From contig JBGAHD010000006.1 of NCBI GenBank assembly GCA_044226395.1, positions 152,356-216,355 of the forward strand: a DNA stretch of 64,000 bases, written 5' to 3'. Source of the stretch: JBGAHD01 sp044226395 (GTDB lineage Bacteria; Pseudomonadota; Gammaproteobacteria; Xanthomonadales; Ahniellaceae). This document shows positions 1 through 8,102 of the stretch, in pieces (within the stretch, counting starts at the first letter, position 1; each line of letters begins with the position of its first letter). The notes beneath the pieces were generated by a model. It did no database searches, was not told the origin of the DNA, and saw only the letters and a list, made by a program, of their open reading frames with translations. The position numbers and the translations under genes are program-made.

Positions 1-195
1 GCTGAGCACTCGACCATATCCCTGTCGTTGATCCGCCAAGGCCGTCTCGTAACAACCAGAGAGCGCCTGACGCGCCAATGCCGCCAAGCGCGTCCTGGCC
101 ATGAATCTCGACCAGCGGGGCCACGCCGCGCGAACCACATGCCAGTGGACATCTACGAGGCAATTCACCACGCGACGACCGAGTGAGGCGACCCA
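1..195. other. No supportable gene
   Basis: No convincing gene is visible. One plus-strand frame is open from the window edge to a TGA at 184-186 and ends in a short peptide beginning with an ATG at 139, but it has no recognisable domain and its Arg/Pro-rich translation looks like noise. The stretch could hold the 3' end of something that starts outside the window. Confidence 0.4.
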
Positions 196-459
196 TTGAG
201 CGACTTTACACCCTCGCCTGATGAGCAAGACTCCGTATTGTCCAGCCAATCGGACAAGTTCGTGCGCCTTTGGTTGATCATCGTGAGGATCATTGCTGGC
301 GCAATCCGTCTTGCGTCCATCATGAGACGGTTCCAGTCATCGCTTTGGCACGCTTTGGGTTCTGGCGGAATTCTCGTCGTGGCGCTAGGTGCTGCCATTT
401 CAGCGCCGCCCCGTGTTCGAAGCGCGCTCGCAAGTCAGCCGGCATGGCCCTGGTCATAG
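196..459 (+). CDS. Possible small hypothetical protein
   Basis: An 87-codon frame with a TTG start. The N-terminus is acidic and polar. It is followed by a mixed hydrophobic/basic stretch (about residues 23-45) and a short hydrophobic segment (about residues 58-70), so a membrane-associated peptide is conceivable. I recognise no family. There is no clear ribosome binding site, and a frame of similar length lies antisense (165-398), so this may be a chance open frame. It is listed because the surrounding DNA is less GC-rich than the rest of the window, where chance frames are less expected. Function unknown. Confidence 0.2.
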   Translation: MSDFTPSPDEQDSVLSSQSDKFVRLWLIIVRIIAGAIRLASIMRRFQSSLWHALGSGGILVVALGAAISAPPRVRSALASQPAWPWS

Positions 460-598
460 CGCGCAAGCTTGATCCCGTTCGTGACGCCGTGCGCTTGATT
501 CGCACTACTTGCCGAGCCTCAAAGTAGCACTGGACCGCAGATCGATGGGCGTTTGATTGCGCCGTGCGTTAGCGTTGAAGCGTGGCTACCACCACTCA

Positions 599-1027
599 TC
601 AGCTGGCGAGCTTGATCTTCAAGAGGTAAAAAGCTGCGACCAATCGCACCATCAACGTCTGTCGTGGTCGTCGAATGACCGAGGCCAGCGTATCCGTGCC
701 TCGCTGACCATAGTGATTCAAGGCTTCCAGCGCCTGCAATTGGAGCAACTCGTCCCTTGAGTCGACGGCGAGTTTTCGCACCAAGGCCTCTGTATCGGCA
801 GCGAAAGAATCGATTCTGAGAATCGCCTTGAGGGCGAAGCTTCTGGTCATGCCAGATTCGTCTGAATCCGAACTCGCCAAAAGCCTGAAGAGTGTGGGCA
901 GCTGGTTGGCGTAGGACGGGTCAAGGTCGTCGGCCATATCGAAGGCGTCGTCACAAGCAAACCCGTCGTCGCTGTAGCGGAGAATCGCAATCAGCCGATC
1001 GATGTCGATTCGCTCTTCGCTGCTCAT
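599..1027 (-). CDS. Hypothetical HEAT-repeat-like protein
   Basis: 142 residues. The sequence is acidic and helix-rich, with repeating hydrophobic/alanine patterns around residues 60-135 (for example ALKAILRID, LQLQALEAL and VRLVAAFYLL) that look like two or three HEAT-type alpha-helical repeats. There is no signal peptide, membrane segment or catalytic motif. Proteins of this size and make-up in proteobacterial accessory regions are often adaptors or immunity proteins of toxin systems, but no toxin gene is visible next to it, so that role is only a possibility. The ATG at 1027 has no strong Shine-Dalgarno sequence. Codon use is less GC3-biased than in neighbouring genes, consistent with an acquired gene. 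Confidence 0.6.
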   Translation of the reverse strand: MSSEERIDIDRLIAILRYSDDGFACDDAFDMADDLDPSYANQLPTLFRLLASSDSDESGMTRSFALKAILRIDSFAADTEALVRKLAVDSRDELLQLQALEALNHYGQRGTDTLASVIRRPRQTLMVRLVAAFYLLKIKLAS

Positions 1028-1411
1028 AGCACGTAGCCTACAAGGCGATTCTCTTTGCGCATCTTAGCTGCGACTAGAAGGGTTGGCCGACATAGAAGCT
1101 CGCCATCAGCCGCTGCCTCGGGAGAACATCGATGACGGATGTCCAAAGGAAAACTCGGGTTTCCGCGGAATTCACATCGCTTCGGTGACGTGTCCTGTGA
1201 CCACGCTCGAAGTCGCCGATCGTCGCGTCTGGATGCCTGGCGACCCCGCCCCAGCCAGTGCCCATGCCACGCGCGGTTGCACGCACTTTCGACTCACGCC
1301 GAAGCTCGCACGCTTTCACGGCCGTTTGAACTCCCACGCCCGACACTCTAGCCTTGTCGGCCTTTCCAGATCACGCGCGGCCGCCTCCCTTCGGCGCCCG
1401 CATCACGACAC
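1028..1411. other. Intergenic region, divergent genes
   Basis: 384 bp between the minus-strand HEAT-like gene and the plus-strand thioredoxin gene. Open frames occur on both strands but overlap each other and show no domain or ribosome binding site. I see no repeat, RNA or clear promoter. Confidence 0.4.
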
Positions 1412-1972
1412 ATGCTCAATCGCACGAATCTCTTGATCCTCCTCGTGGCCTTTATTGGCGGCGGCGGTGGCTTTCTGGTGGGACAACGTTTCTTGGCGCC
1501 GCCACCACCGCCGAAGAGCACCAGCCAGGCATCGGTGCCCGGCTACGACGTCGGTGATTCCGTCAGCGCGGTCGTGTTGCGCACCCTCGACGGTCGCGAG
1601 ATCCGTCTCGATGCGTTCCAGGGCCATCTCGTGGTGTTGAACTTCTGGGCAACGTGGTGCCCGCCCTGCATCGAGGAGATGCCGGCGCTCGAGGACTTTC
1701 ACCTGACGCAAGGCGAGCAAGGCACGCGCGTGATTGGCGTCGCGCTCGACGAGCCGGAGGCGATCTCGGCCTTTCTCCAGAAAGTCCCGGTGACTTATCC
1801 GATCGCGGTCGAGGCGCCCGGTGCGACGGATCTTTCCGTGCGCATGGGCAATGCGCGCGGGGTGCTTCCCTTCAGCGTGTTGATCGGTCGCGACGGCCGG
1901 GTGCTTGATCGACACGCCGGCAAACTCGACGCGGAAAGTCTCGCGGCTTGGATCGATCGTCAGTCGCGCTAA
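1412..1972 (+). CDS. TlpA-family membrane-anchored thioredoxin
   Basis: 186 residues. An N-terminal hydrophobic segment (about residues 7-28, glycine-rich) is an uncleaved anchor or signal. A proline-rich linker (29-35) follows, then a thioredoxin fold with the redox motif W82-C-P-P-C86 in the typical LNFWATWCPPC context. This is the TlpA/ResA type that reduces disulfides in periplasmic proteins, usually in cytochrome c or copper-site maturation. The cis-Pro segment is present (about residue 154, GVLPFSVL). A TlpA-like gene next to aroQ-accBC is the order usual in xanthomonads; here a large secreted-protein gene lies between them. The family is clear; the physiological substrate cannot be told from sequence. 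Confidence 0.88.
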   Translation: MLNRTNLLILLVAFIGGGGGFLVGQRFLAPPPPPKSTSQASVPGYDVGDSVSAVVLRTLDGREIRLDAFQGHLVVLNFWATWCPPCIEEMPALEDFHLTQGEQGTRVIGVALDEPEAISAFLQKVPVTYPIAVEAPGATDLSVRMGNARGVLPFSVLIGRDGRVLDRHAGKLDAESLAAWIDRQSR

Positions 1973-2325
1973 TGGGCGTGGTGCTGGCGCGCTGACGCGC
2001 GCGTTATCGCCCGAGACACGTTCGAGCGCCTCGTTCACGTCGCTTTAGACGTTCGACTACCGCCACCGTTTCGTTGGCAAGCAACTGATTTCCCGGTGAT
2101 TCGCCAGCCGTTCGCGCAGGTGGCGGCCCATTCACTTTGTCTATCTAAATTTGTGCGCCCTCCGCAAGGCGTAATGCACGCCCGTCTCGATGTCCATCCG
2201 ACCTCCGTCTTGAGGTTGACTCATGCCTAGGCCTGCCATAGTGTCGGGGCTCGGTCCGGGGTAGGGGTCTGCCCTGGACTCAACCGGTATTGGCGGCCGC
2301 GACGCCGCTCTAGTGGGGGTCCAAC
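1973..2325 (+). promoter_or_regulatory. Intergenic region with possible promoter
   Basis: 353 bp without a supportable gene. A possible sigma70-type promoter for the secreted-protein gene is TTGACT at 2216-2221, a 17-bp spacer, and a weak -10, TAGTGT, at 2239-2244. The leader would be about 75 nt, with a purine-rich GTGGGGGT ribosome binding site just before the ATG at 2326. No terminator for the upstream thioredoxin gene is evident. Confidence 0.35.
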
Positions 2326-5250
2326 ATGTCTATCAAGCGTCATGCGCCATTGGCGCTGGCCGTTGCTGCGGCTAGTTTCCTGGCGTCTTTCTCGTATTCC
2401 GAACCCGCGAAGGCGGCCTCGCCGCCCGAACTGTTCAAGCCGACCTTTATCAGTCGGCAGGCGGCCAAGGTCGCCGTGTCTGCTCCGGTGAGCAGCTTGA
2501 ACATGGCCGAGCCGATCCTCGACGTGTCGAACCTGCCGACCAGTGGTCCGCGCAACCCGTCGATGCCGAAGGCCGAACGCATCAAGAACCAGCTGCCGTA
2601 CGGCGAAGGTCCCGATGGCGCGATCTCGGCGCAGCCGTTCGCGCCCGCCGCGATGCCGCCGACGATCGTGAACTTCGAGGGCATCAACAACACCTCGAAT
2701 GGTTCGCTGTTTGGCTTCACCGTGTCGCCGCCCGATACCAATGGCGACGTCGGTCGTTCGCACTATGTGCAGACGGTCAATCTGGCCATGCAGGTCTTCC
2801 GTCTGGATGGCACGCCGCTGACCGGCGTGTTCAAGATGAGCGATCTGTTCGCGGCCCTGGGCACGACCAATGCCTGCGCCAACGGCGACGACGATGGCGA
2901 CCCGATCGTGCTCTACGATCATCTGGCCGATCGCTGGATGCTGTCGCAGTTCGCGACGGAAGGTCCGCCGACTCACCAGTGCATCGCGATCTCGCAGACG
3001 GGCGACCCGACGGGCGCTTACTACGTCTACGACTTCGTCATGCCCAATGACAAGTTCAACGACTATCCGCATTTCGGCGTGTGGCCCGACGGCTACTACA
3101 TGACCGACAACCAGTTCACCGGTAACACCTTCTCCGGTGGCGGCGCGTTCGCGTTCAACCGCGCGAAGATGCTGGTGGGCGATCCGACGGCGAACTTCGT
3201 TTACTTCGACTTCGCCAATGTCGACGTGAATCTGGGCGGCATGCTGCCGACCGATCTCGACGGTCCGCCGAGCGCGACGCCGCGTCCGGCGATGATCGCC
3301 ATGTTCACGGCGACCGAATTCGGCGATCCGGGTGGAGACGGTATCCGTCTGTGGGAATTCACGCCCAACTACACCACGCCGGCGTCGTCGACGATGGTCG
3401 AGATCACCACGGAAGCGGCGCCGATCGCGGTCGCGCCGTTTGATCCGGTCACGCCCTCGGGTCGCACCGATGTGCCGCAGCCCGGCACCACGGCGCGCCT
3501 GGATACGATCGCCGATCGTCTGATGCATCGCGTGCAGTACCGCAAGTTCCCGACCTTCGAGACCCTGGTGCTGTCGCACACGGTCGACGTGTCGGGCGAC
3601 ACCACGGCCGCGGTGTTCCGCGGTGGCGTGCGTTACTACGAGTTGCGCAAGCCCACGGCGGGCGCTTGGGCCGTCAACGAGCAAGCCTCGCTGGCCGGCG
3701 CGCCGGGCGACACGCTCAACCGCTGGATGCCTTCGGCGGCGATGGACGGTCAAGGCAATATCGCGGTGGGCTACAGCGTGTCCTCGGGCACGGTGTTCCC
3801 GGGCGTGAGCTACGCGGGCCGTTTGGCCAGCGATCCGCCGGGTGGCCTGGCGCAGGGCGAAGCGTCGATCATCGCGGGCTCGCGTTCGCAGACGAGCACC
3901 GGCGCGCGTTGGGGCGACTATGCCTCGATGTCGGTCGATCCAGTCGACGATTGCACGTTCTGGTTCACCACCGAGTACTACGGCACGGCTCCGCCCGCTT
4001 GCGGCGCGGCCACGCAGTGCTGGCAGACGCGCATCGCGTCGTTCCGTTTCCCCAGCTGCCCGGCGGCGCCGCTCAACGGCCGCATCCAGGGCACCGTGCG
4101 TGACTCGGTGACGAATGCGCCAGTCGGTGGCGTGACCGTTCTCGCGGGTAATGGCTACGCGGGTTCGACCGATGCCGCTGGCGTCTACTCGATCTCGGTG
4201 CCGGCCAGCACGGTCGACATGAGCGCGACCAAGACCGGCTATTCGAATGGCACGGCCAGCGGCGTTGCCGTGCCGGCCGGTGGTTTCGTCACGCGCAACT
4301 TCTCCATCGTCGGCGTGCCGACGCTGACGGCGCCGACGCGCACGTTCACCGACGCGGTTGTCGGCGGCAACGGCAATGGCGTGATCGACATCGACGAGTG
4401 CCCAGTGCTGACGATTCCCGCCGTGAACACCGGCGCGGGCGCCGCCACCAACACGCAGGGCGTGTTGAGCACGAGCACGCCGAATGTGACCATCACCGCC
4501 GCCAATGCCAGCTACGGCACCGTGGCGCCAGGTGGCACGGCCAATAACACGCCGGGCTACATCATCCAGACGGGCACGACGTATTCGGTTGGCCAGCCGA
4601 TCGACTTCAGTTTGAACCTGACGTCGACGGAAGGCTCGTGGACGCAAGCCTTCAGCTTGCCCACGGGTTCGCCGGCGGGTGCGCCGGTCGACTTTCCGAC
4701 CACGCCGGCTTCGCCGGTGGCGATCCCCGACAACACGCCAGCAGGCGCCGACCTCGCGCTGCCAGTCGCGGGTTTGACCAGCAATGTATCGAACGTGACG
4801 GTGTCGGTGCGCATCACCCACACCTGGGTCGGTGACTTGATCCTGCGCCTGACGGCACCGAACGGTGGTCCGACCGTGGTTCTCGCGGCCAATCCGGGCG
4901 GCGGCAACGCCAACTCCGACAACCTCGGCGTGGATTGCCCGGCAAGCAGCAACGACTTGATCTTCACGGACACCGCGTCGATCACGCTCGACACCTTGGC
5001 CAGTAACCTGACCAATGTCGCGGGCAGCTTCCGTCCGAACCAGCCACTGTCGACCTTCCGAGGCCTGCCGGCGGCGACGGCGAACGGCAACTGGACGTTC
5101 AACGCGGCGGACAGCGCGTCGATCGACACCGGCGCCATCGTCTGCGTGACGCTGACCATCGATGGCTTTACCTCCACCGCGGGCAACTGCTCGGTGCCGC
5201 CGACGGAGGGTGTGTTCCTGAATGGCTTCGAGGATCCGATCCTGCACTGA
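2326..5250 (+). CDS. Large secreted mosaic protein with P-domain
   Basis: 974 residues, exported. A signal peptide covers about residues 1-30, ending in a KAASPP-type cleavage region. Residues about 120-580 form a beta-rich module containing SPPDTNGDVGRSHYVQ, a motif of large secreted proteins of unknown function. A carboxypeptidase-regulatory-like (CarboxypepD_reg) beta-sandwich follows at about 586-665 (IQGTVRDSVTNAPVGGVTVL). The region at about 790-955 resembles the proprotein-convertase P/homoB domain (SNVTVSVRITHTWVGDLILRL, then a GNWTF segment). The protein ends VFLNGFEDPILH, a tail shared with other exoproteins here. No protease catalytic triad is visible, so the P-domain probably acts as a structural or adhesive domain. 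The gene is single, has a strong ribosome binding site, and is closed by a strong terminator. Confidence 0.85.
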   Translation: MSIKRHAPLALAVAAASFLASFSYSEPAKAASPPELFKPTFISRQAAKVAVSAPVSSLNMAEPILDVSNLPTSGPRNPSMPKAERIKNQLPYGEGPDGAISAQPFAPAAMPPTIVNFEGINNTSNGSLFGFTVSPPDTNGDVGRSHYVQTVNLAMQVFRLDGTPLTGVFKMSDLFAALGTTNACANGDDDGDPIVLYDHLADRWMLSQFATEGPPTHQCIAISQTGDPTGAYYVYDFVMPNDKFNDYPHFGVWPDGYYMTDNQFTGNTFSGGGAFAFNRAKMLVGDPTANFVYFDFANVDVNLGGMLPTDLDGPPSATPRPAMIAMFTATEFGDPGGDGIRLWEFTPNYTTPASSTMVEITTEAAPIAVAPFDPVTPSGRTDVPQPGTTARLDTIADRLMHRVQYRKFPTFETLVLSHTVDVSGDTTAAVFRGGVRYYELRKPTAGAWAVNEQASLAGAPGDTLNRWMPSAAMDGQGNIAVGYSVSSGTVFPGVSYAGRLASDPPGGLAQGEASIIAGSRSQTSTGARWGDYASMSVDPVDDCTFWFTTEYYGTAPPACGAATQCWQTRIASFRFPSCPAAPLNGRIQGTVRDSVTNAPVGGVTVLAGNGYAGSTDAAGVYSISVPASTVDMSATKTGYSNGTASGVAVPAGGFVTRNFSIVGVPTLTAPTRTFTDAVVGGNGNGVIDIDECPVLTIPAVNTGAGAATNTQGVLSTSTPNVTITAANASYGTVAPGGTANNTPGYIIQTGTTYSVGQPIDFSLNLTSTEGSWTQAFSLPTGSPAGAPVDFPTTPASPVAIPDNTPAGADLALPVAGLTSNVSNVTVSVRITHTWVGDLILRLTAPNGGPTVVLAANPGGGNANSDNLGVDCPASSNDLIFTDTASITLDTLASNLTNVAGSFRPNQPLSTFRGLPAATANGNWTFNAADSASIDTGAIVCVTLTIDGFTSTAGNCSVPPTEGVFLNGFEDPILH

Positions 5251-5276
5251 TCGGGCGACGACTCGAAGTGATCCAC

Positions 5277-5306
5277 GGGGCGGCCTTCGGGCCGCCCCTT
5301 TTTTTT
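5277..5306 (+). terminator. Intrinsic terminator (UUCG loop)
   Basis: Perfect 9-bp stem GGGGCGGCC / GGCCGCCCC closed by a TTCG tetraloop and followed directly by eight T. A textbook rho-independent terminator, 26 bp after the stop of the secreted-protein gene. Confidence 0.95.
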
Positions 5307-5336
5307 GGCTTGGGTCTGCCGCGGAAACGCGGTTGA

Positions 5337-5519
5337 GGACACCCACCCATTGCCCCCTCGACACGCGAAGTCGAGGACACCCATCAACTTCGTTCCGAAG
5401 ATCGCGGACTCCAAAACGGGGACACCCACGAACCGCCGCGAATGGGGACATCCACAAACCGTCCCCTCGCAAACCACCCCCTCGAACGCACCACAACCGC
5501 GCCAATCCAGGACACCCAC
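5337..5519. repeat. Cluster of five GGACACCCAC-type repeats
   Basis: Five same-strand copies of GGACA(C/T)CCA(C/T) begin at 5337, 5375, 5420, 5446 and 5510, usually preceded by G/A and G. They fill most of the 426-bp gap between the secreted-protein terminator and aroQ. No gene fits this stretch. Spacing is irregular (38, 45, 26 and 64 bp). Read on the minus strand the unit is GTGGGTGTCC. The origin is discussed as a finding. Confidence 0.7.
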
Positions 5520-5676
5520 CCTTCCTCAACGCCCCAGGATCGCGCATTCCGCGCCCCCGCCCGCGCGCCTTCGCGCAAACGAATGTATGAAATCCGCGTT
5601 TAACCTCCCGGCAATTTCGGCGATCTAGACAAGAACTCACCCTGCACGCACACTAGCGCCCCCGCGAGGAGCCGCC

Positions 5677-6153
5677 GTGCCCGCCATTCTCGTTCTCAAC
5701 GGACCGAATCTTAATTTGCTGGGCTCGCGCGAACCCGCCGTGTATGGCTACACGACTCTGGCGGAGATCGAGGGCGGCCTGCGCGAACGTGCCGCGCGAG
5801 CGGGCGTGAGCCTGGATTGTCTGCAATCCAACAGCGAACTGGCCTTGATCGAGCGCGTGCACCGCGCGCGCACGGACGGCACGCGCTTCATCGTGATCAA
5901 CCCCGGCGCGTTCACGCACACCAGCGTGGCGTTGCGCGACGCGCTGGCGGCGGCGGCCGTGCCGTTCGTCGAGGTGCATCTGTCCAACGTGCACGCGCGC
6001 GAGGCCTTTCGCCGGCATTCGTACTTCTCCGATCTCGCCGTGGGCGTGATCGCGGGGTTCGGGCCGGCGGGCTACGCGATGGCGCTGGACGCGGTGCTCG
6101 ACCGACTGCCCCGGGGCGAAGAGGGCGGCGGCGAGATTCAAACCGGGATCTGA
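5677..6153 (+). CDS. aroQ: 3-dehydroquinate dehydratase, type II
   Basis: 158 residues. Converts 3-dehydroquinate to 3-dehydroshikimate in the shikimate pathway; the type II enzyme is a cytosolic dodecamer. Family motifs: NGPNLNLLGSREP at 8-20, catalytic Tyr23 in the flexible lid, NPGAFTHTS at 75-83, catalytic His101 in EVHLSNVHARE, and the Arg of the FRRHS segment. The C-terminus is about 10 residues longer than the common 145-150, with a Gly/Glu-rich tail. The GTG start at 5677 is chosen because GAGGAG lies 7 bp upstream. It begins a three-gene run with accB (45-bp gap) and accC, an arrangement common in gammaproteobacteria, so the three are probably co-transcribed. Confidence 0.96.
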   Translation: MPAILVLNGPNLNLLGSREPAVYGYTTLAEIEGGLRERAARAGVSLDCLQSNSELALIERVHRARTDGTRFIVINPGAFTHTSVALRDALAAAAVPFVEVHLSNVHAREAFRRHSYFSDLAVGVIAGFGPAGYAMALDAVLDRLPRGEEGGGEIQTGI

Positions 6154-6198
6154 ATTTTCTGGCGCGGCGCCTGGCGTCGCGCGATCGGGAGGCTAGAG

Positions 6199-6672
6199 AT
6201 GGACTTGCGAAAAATCAAAAAACTGATCGACCTGCTCGAAGAGTCGAATCTGGCGGAACTGGAAATCCACGAAGGCGAGGAAACCATTCGCCTGTCGCGC
6301 ATGCCCAAGAACATGCCGATGACCATGGCCATGGCGCCCGCCGCCCCGCCGGTCACGCACGTGCATGTCGAACAACGCCCCACCGGCGGCGGTCAGCATC
6401 ACGTCGACGGCGATGTCGGCGGCAAGGATCTGCCCGATGGCCACGTGGTGCGCTCGCCCATGGTCGGCACGTTCTACGCCTCGCCTAATCCCGACGCGCC
6501 CGCGTTCGTGAAGCTCGGTCAGCAGGTCAAGGCCGGCGAGACCCTGGGCATCATCGAAGCGATGAAGATGTTCAACCAGATCGAGGCCGATGTTTCCGGC
6601 ACGGTCGCCGCCATCCTGGTCGGCAACGGCCAGCCGGTCGAGTTCGACGAACCGCTGTTCGTCATTTCCTGA
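6199..6672 (+). CDS. accB: Biotin carboxyl carrier protein of acetyl-CoA carboxylase
   Basis: 157 residues. Carries biotin between the biotin carboxylase (AccC) and carboxyltransferase (AccAD) of acetyl-CoA carboxylase, the first committed step of fatty-acid synthesis. The N-terminal dimerisation segment (1-35) is followed by a flexible linker rich in Met, Ala, Pro and His (36-80). The lipoyl/biotinyl barrel contains E-A-M-K-M at 120-124, Lys123 being the biotinylated residue. The thumb region is present (SPMVGTFYASPNPDAPAFV). It sits 11 bp upstream of accC, the usual accBC operon, where AccB level generally governs operon expression. Confidence 0.97.
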   Translation: MDLRKIKKLIDLLEESNLAELEIHEGEETIRLSRMPKNMPMTMAMAPAAPPVTHVHVEQRPTGGGQHHVDGDVGGKDLPDGHVVRSPMVGTFYASPNPDAPAFVKLGQQVKAGETLGIIEAMKMFNQIEADVSGTVAAILVGNGQPVEFDEPLFVIS

Positions 6673-6683
6673 GCGCGACGTCC

Positions 6684-8048
6684 ATGCTCGACAAAGTCGT
6701 CATCGCCAATCGCGGCGAGATCGCGCTGCGCGTGCTGCGCGCCTGCCACGCGCTGGGCATCAAGACGGTCGCGGTGCATTCCACGGTCGATCGAAATCTC
6801 AAGCACGTCGGCATGGCCGATGAGTCGGTGTGCATCGGCGCCGCGCCGGCGGCCGAGAGTTACCTCAACGTGCCGGCGATCATTGCCGCCGCCGAGGTCA
6901 CCGATGCGCAGGCGATTCATCCCGGCTACGGCTTTTTGTCGGAGAACGCCGACTTCGCCGAGCGCGTGGAGAAATCCGGCTTCATCTTCATCGGCCCCAC
7001 CGCCGACGTGATTCGCCTGATGGGCGACAAGGTTGAAGCGATCAAGGCGATGAAAGCCGCGGGCGTGCCCTGCGTGCCGGGTTCGGGCGGCCCCTTGGGC
7101 GACGACGCGGTCGAGAACGCGCGCATCGCGCGCGAGATTGGCTTTCCCGTGATCATCAAGGCCGCCGGTGGTGGCGGTGGTCGCGGCATGCGCGTGGTGC
7201 ATGCCGAAGCAGCGCTGGCCAACGCGATCAGCATGACCAAGACCGAGGCCAAGGCCGCCTTCGGCAACGACATGGTGTACATGGAGAAATTCCTGGAGAA
7301 CCCACGCCATGTGGAAATCCAGGTTCTCGCCGACGGTCAAGGCAACGCCATTCACCTGGGCGAACGCGATTGCTCGATGCAGCGTCGCCATCAGAAGGTC
7401 GTCGAGGAAGCGCCCGCGCCCGGCATCACCGACGAGATGCGCGCGGAGATCGGCAAGGTCTGCGTGGATGCCTGCTTGCGCATCGGCTATCGCGGCGCGG
7501 GCACGTTCGAGTTCCTGTTCCAGGATGGGCGCTTCTACTTCATCGAGATGAACACGCGCATCCAGGTCGAGCATCCGGTGACCGAACTCGTCACCGGCAT
7601 CGATCTGGTGCGCGAGCAGTTGCTGATCGCCGCGGGTGAGAAGCTCTCGATCCGTCAGGATCAGATCGTGCTGCGCGGTCACGCGATCGAGTGCCGCATC
7701 AATGCCGAAGACCCCGACACCTTCATGCCCTCGCCCGGCCTGATCAAGCGTTTTCATCCGGCCGGTGGCCCGGGCGTGCGCCTGGACACGCACATCTACG
7801 ACGGCTACCGCATTCCGCCGAATTACGATTCGATGATCGGCAAGCTGATCGTGCATGCGCCCGATCGCGCCACCGCCGTGGCTCGCATGCGCATCGCGCT
7901 GGCGGAACTGGTCGTCGATGGCATCAAGACCAACATTCCGCTGCAGCAACGTATCATGACCGATGCCGGCTTTCAGGCCGGTGGCCAGAACATTCACTAT
8001 CTGGAAAAGCGCATCGCCGAGCGCAAGGACAAGGCCATCGCGCTGTAG
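6684..8048 (+). CDS. accC: Biotin carboxylase subunit of acetyl-CoA carboxylase
   Basis: 454 residues, the normal length. Carboxylates AccB-linked biotin with ATP and bicarbonate. N-terminal biotin-carboxylase domain with VVIANRGEIALRV and HPGYGFLSENADFAE; ATP-grasp with the glycine loop AAGGGGGRGMRVV at about 163-175; RDCSMQRRHQKVVEEAPAP; the catalytic FIEMNTRIQVEHPVTE segment; and a C-terminal domain with RINAEDP. Every landmark of the family is present. It is the last gene of aroQ-accB-accC and is followed by a perfect hairpin shared with the convergent nrdB gene. Confidence 0.98.
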   Translation: MLDKVVIANRGEIALRVLRACHALGIKTVAVHSTVDRNLKHVGMADESVCIGAAPAAESYLNVPAIIAAAEVTDAQAIHPGYGFLSENADFAERVEKSGFIFIGPTADVIRLMGDKVEAIKAMKAAGVPCVPGSGGPLGDDAVENARIAREIGFPVIIKAAGGGGGRGMRVVHAEAALANAISMTKTEAKAAFGNDMVYMEKFLENPRHVEIQVLADGQGNAIHLGERDCSMQRRHQKVVEEAPAPGITDEMRAEIGKVCVDACLRIGYRGAGTFEFLFQDGRFYFIEMNTRIQVEHPVTELVTGIDLVREQLLIAAGEKLSIRQDQIVLRGHAIECRINAEDPDTFMPSPGLIKRFHPAGGPGVRLDTHIYDGYRIPPNYDSMIGKLIVHAPDRATAVARMRIALAELVVDGIKTNIPLQQRIMTDAGFQAGGQNIHYLEKRIAERKDKAIAL

Positions 8049-8062
8049 TTGCCGATGGCTTC

Positions 8063-8090
8063 GGCGCGAGAGGCCTTCGCCTCTCGCGCC
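8063..8090. terminator. Bidirectional hairpin between accC and nrdB
   Basis: Perfect 12-bp inverted repeat GGCGCGAGAGGC / GCCTCTCGCGCC with loop CTTC, in the 54 bp between convergent accC and nrdB. Neither side has a T-tract, so it is either a hairpin terminator working in both directions or a 3'-end stabiliser. Confidence 0.6.
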
Positions 8091-8102
8091 GTGCGTTCAC
8101 GC

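Noticed and set aside
459..598. Integron attC-like site (GCGTTAG motif)
   Set aside because: No complementary R' core or stem could be found and no cassette series is present.
5337..5519. CRISPR array
   Set aside because: Repeats are only about 10 bp, spacing is irregular (26-64 bp), and no cas gene is present.
2227..5640. A 1,137-codon open frame antisense to the secreted protein
   Set aside because: Arg/His/Gly-rich translation with no domain, no ribosome binding site, and a real signal-peptide protein on the other strand; a GC3-bias shadow.
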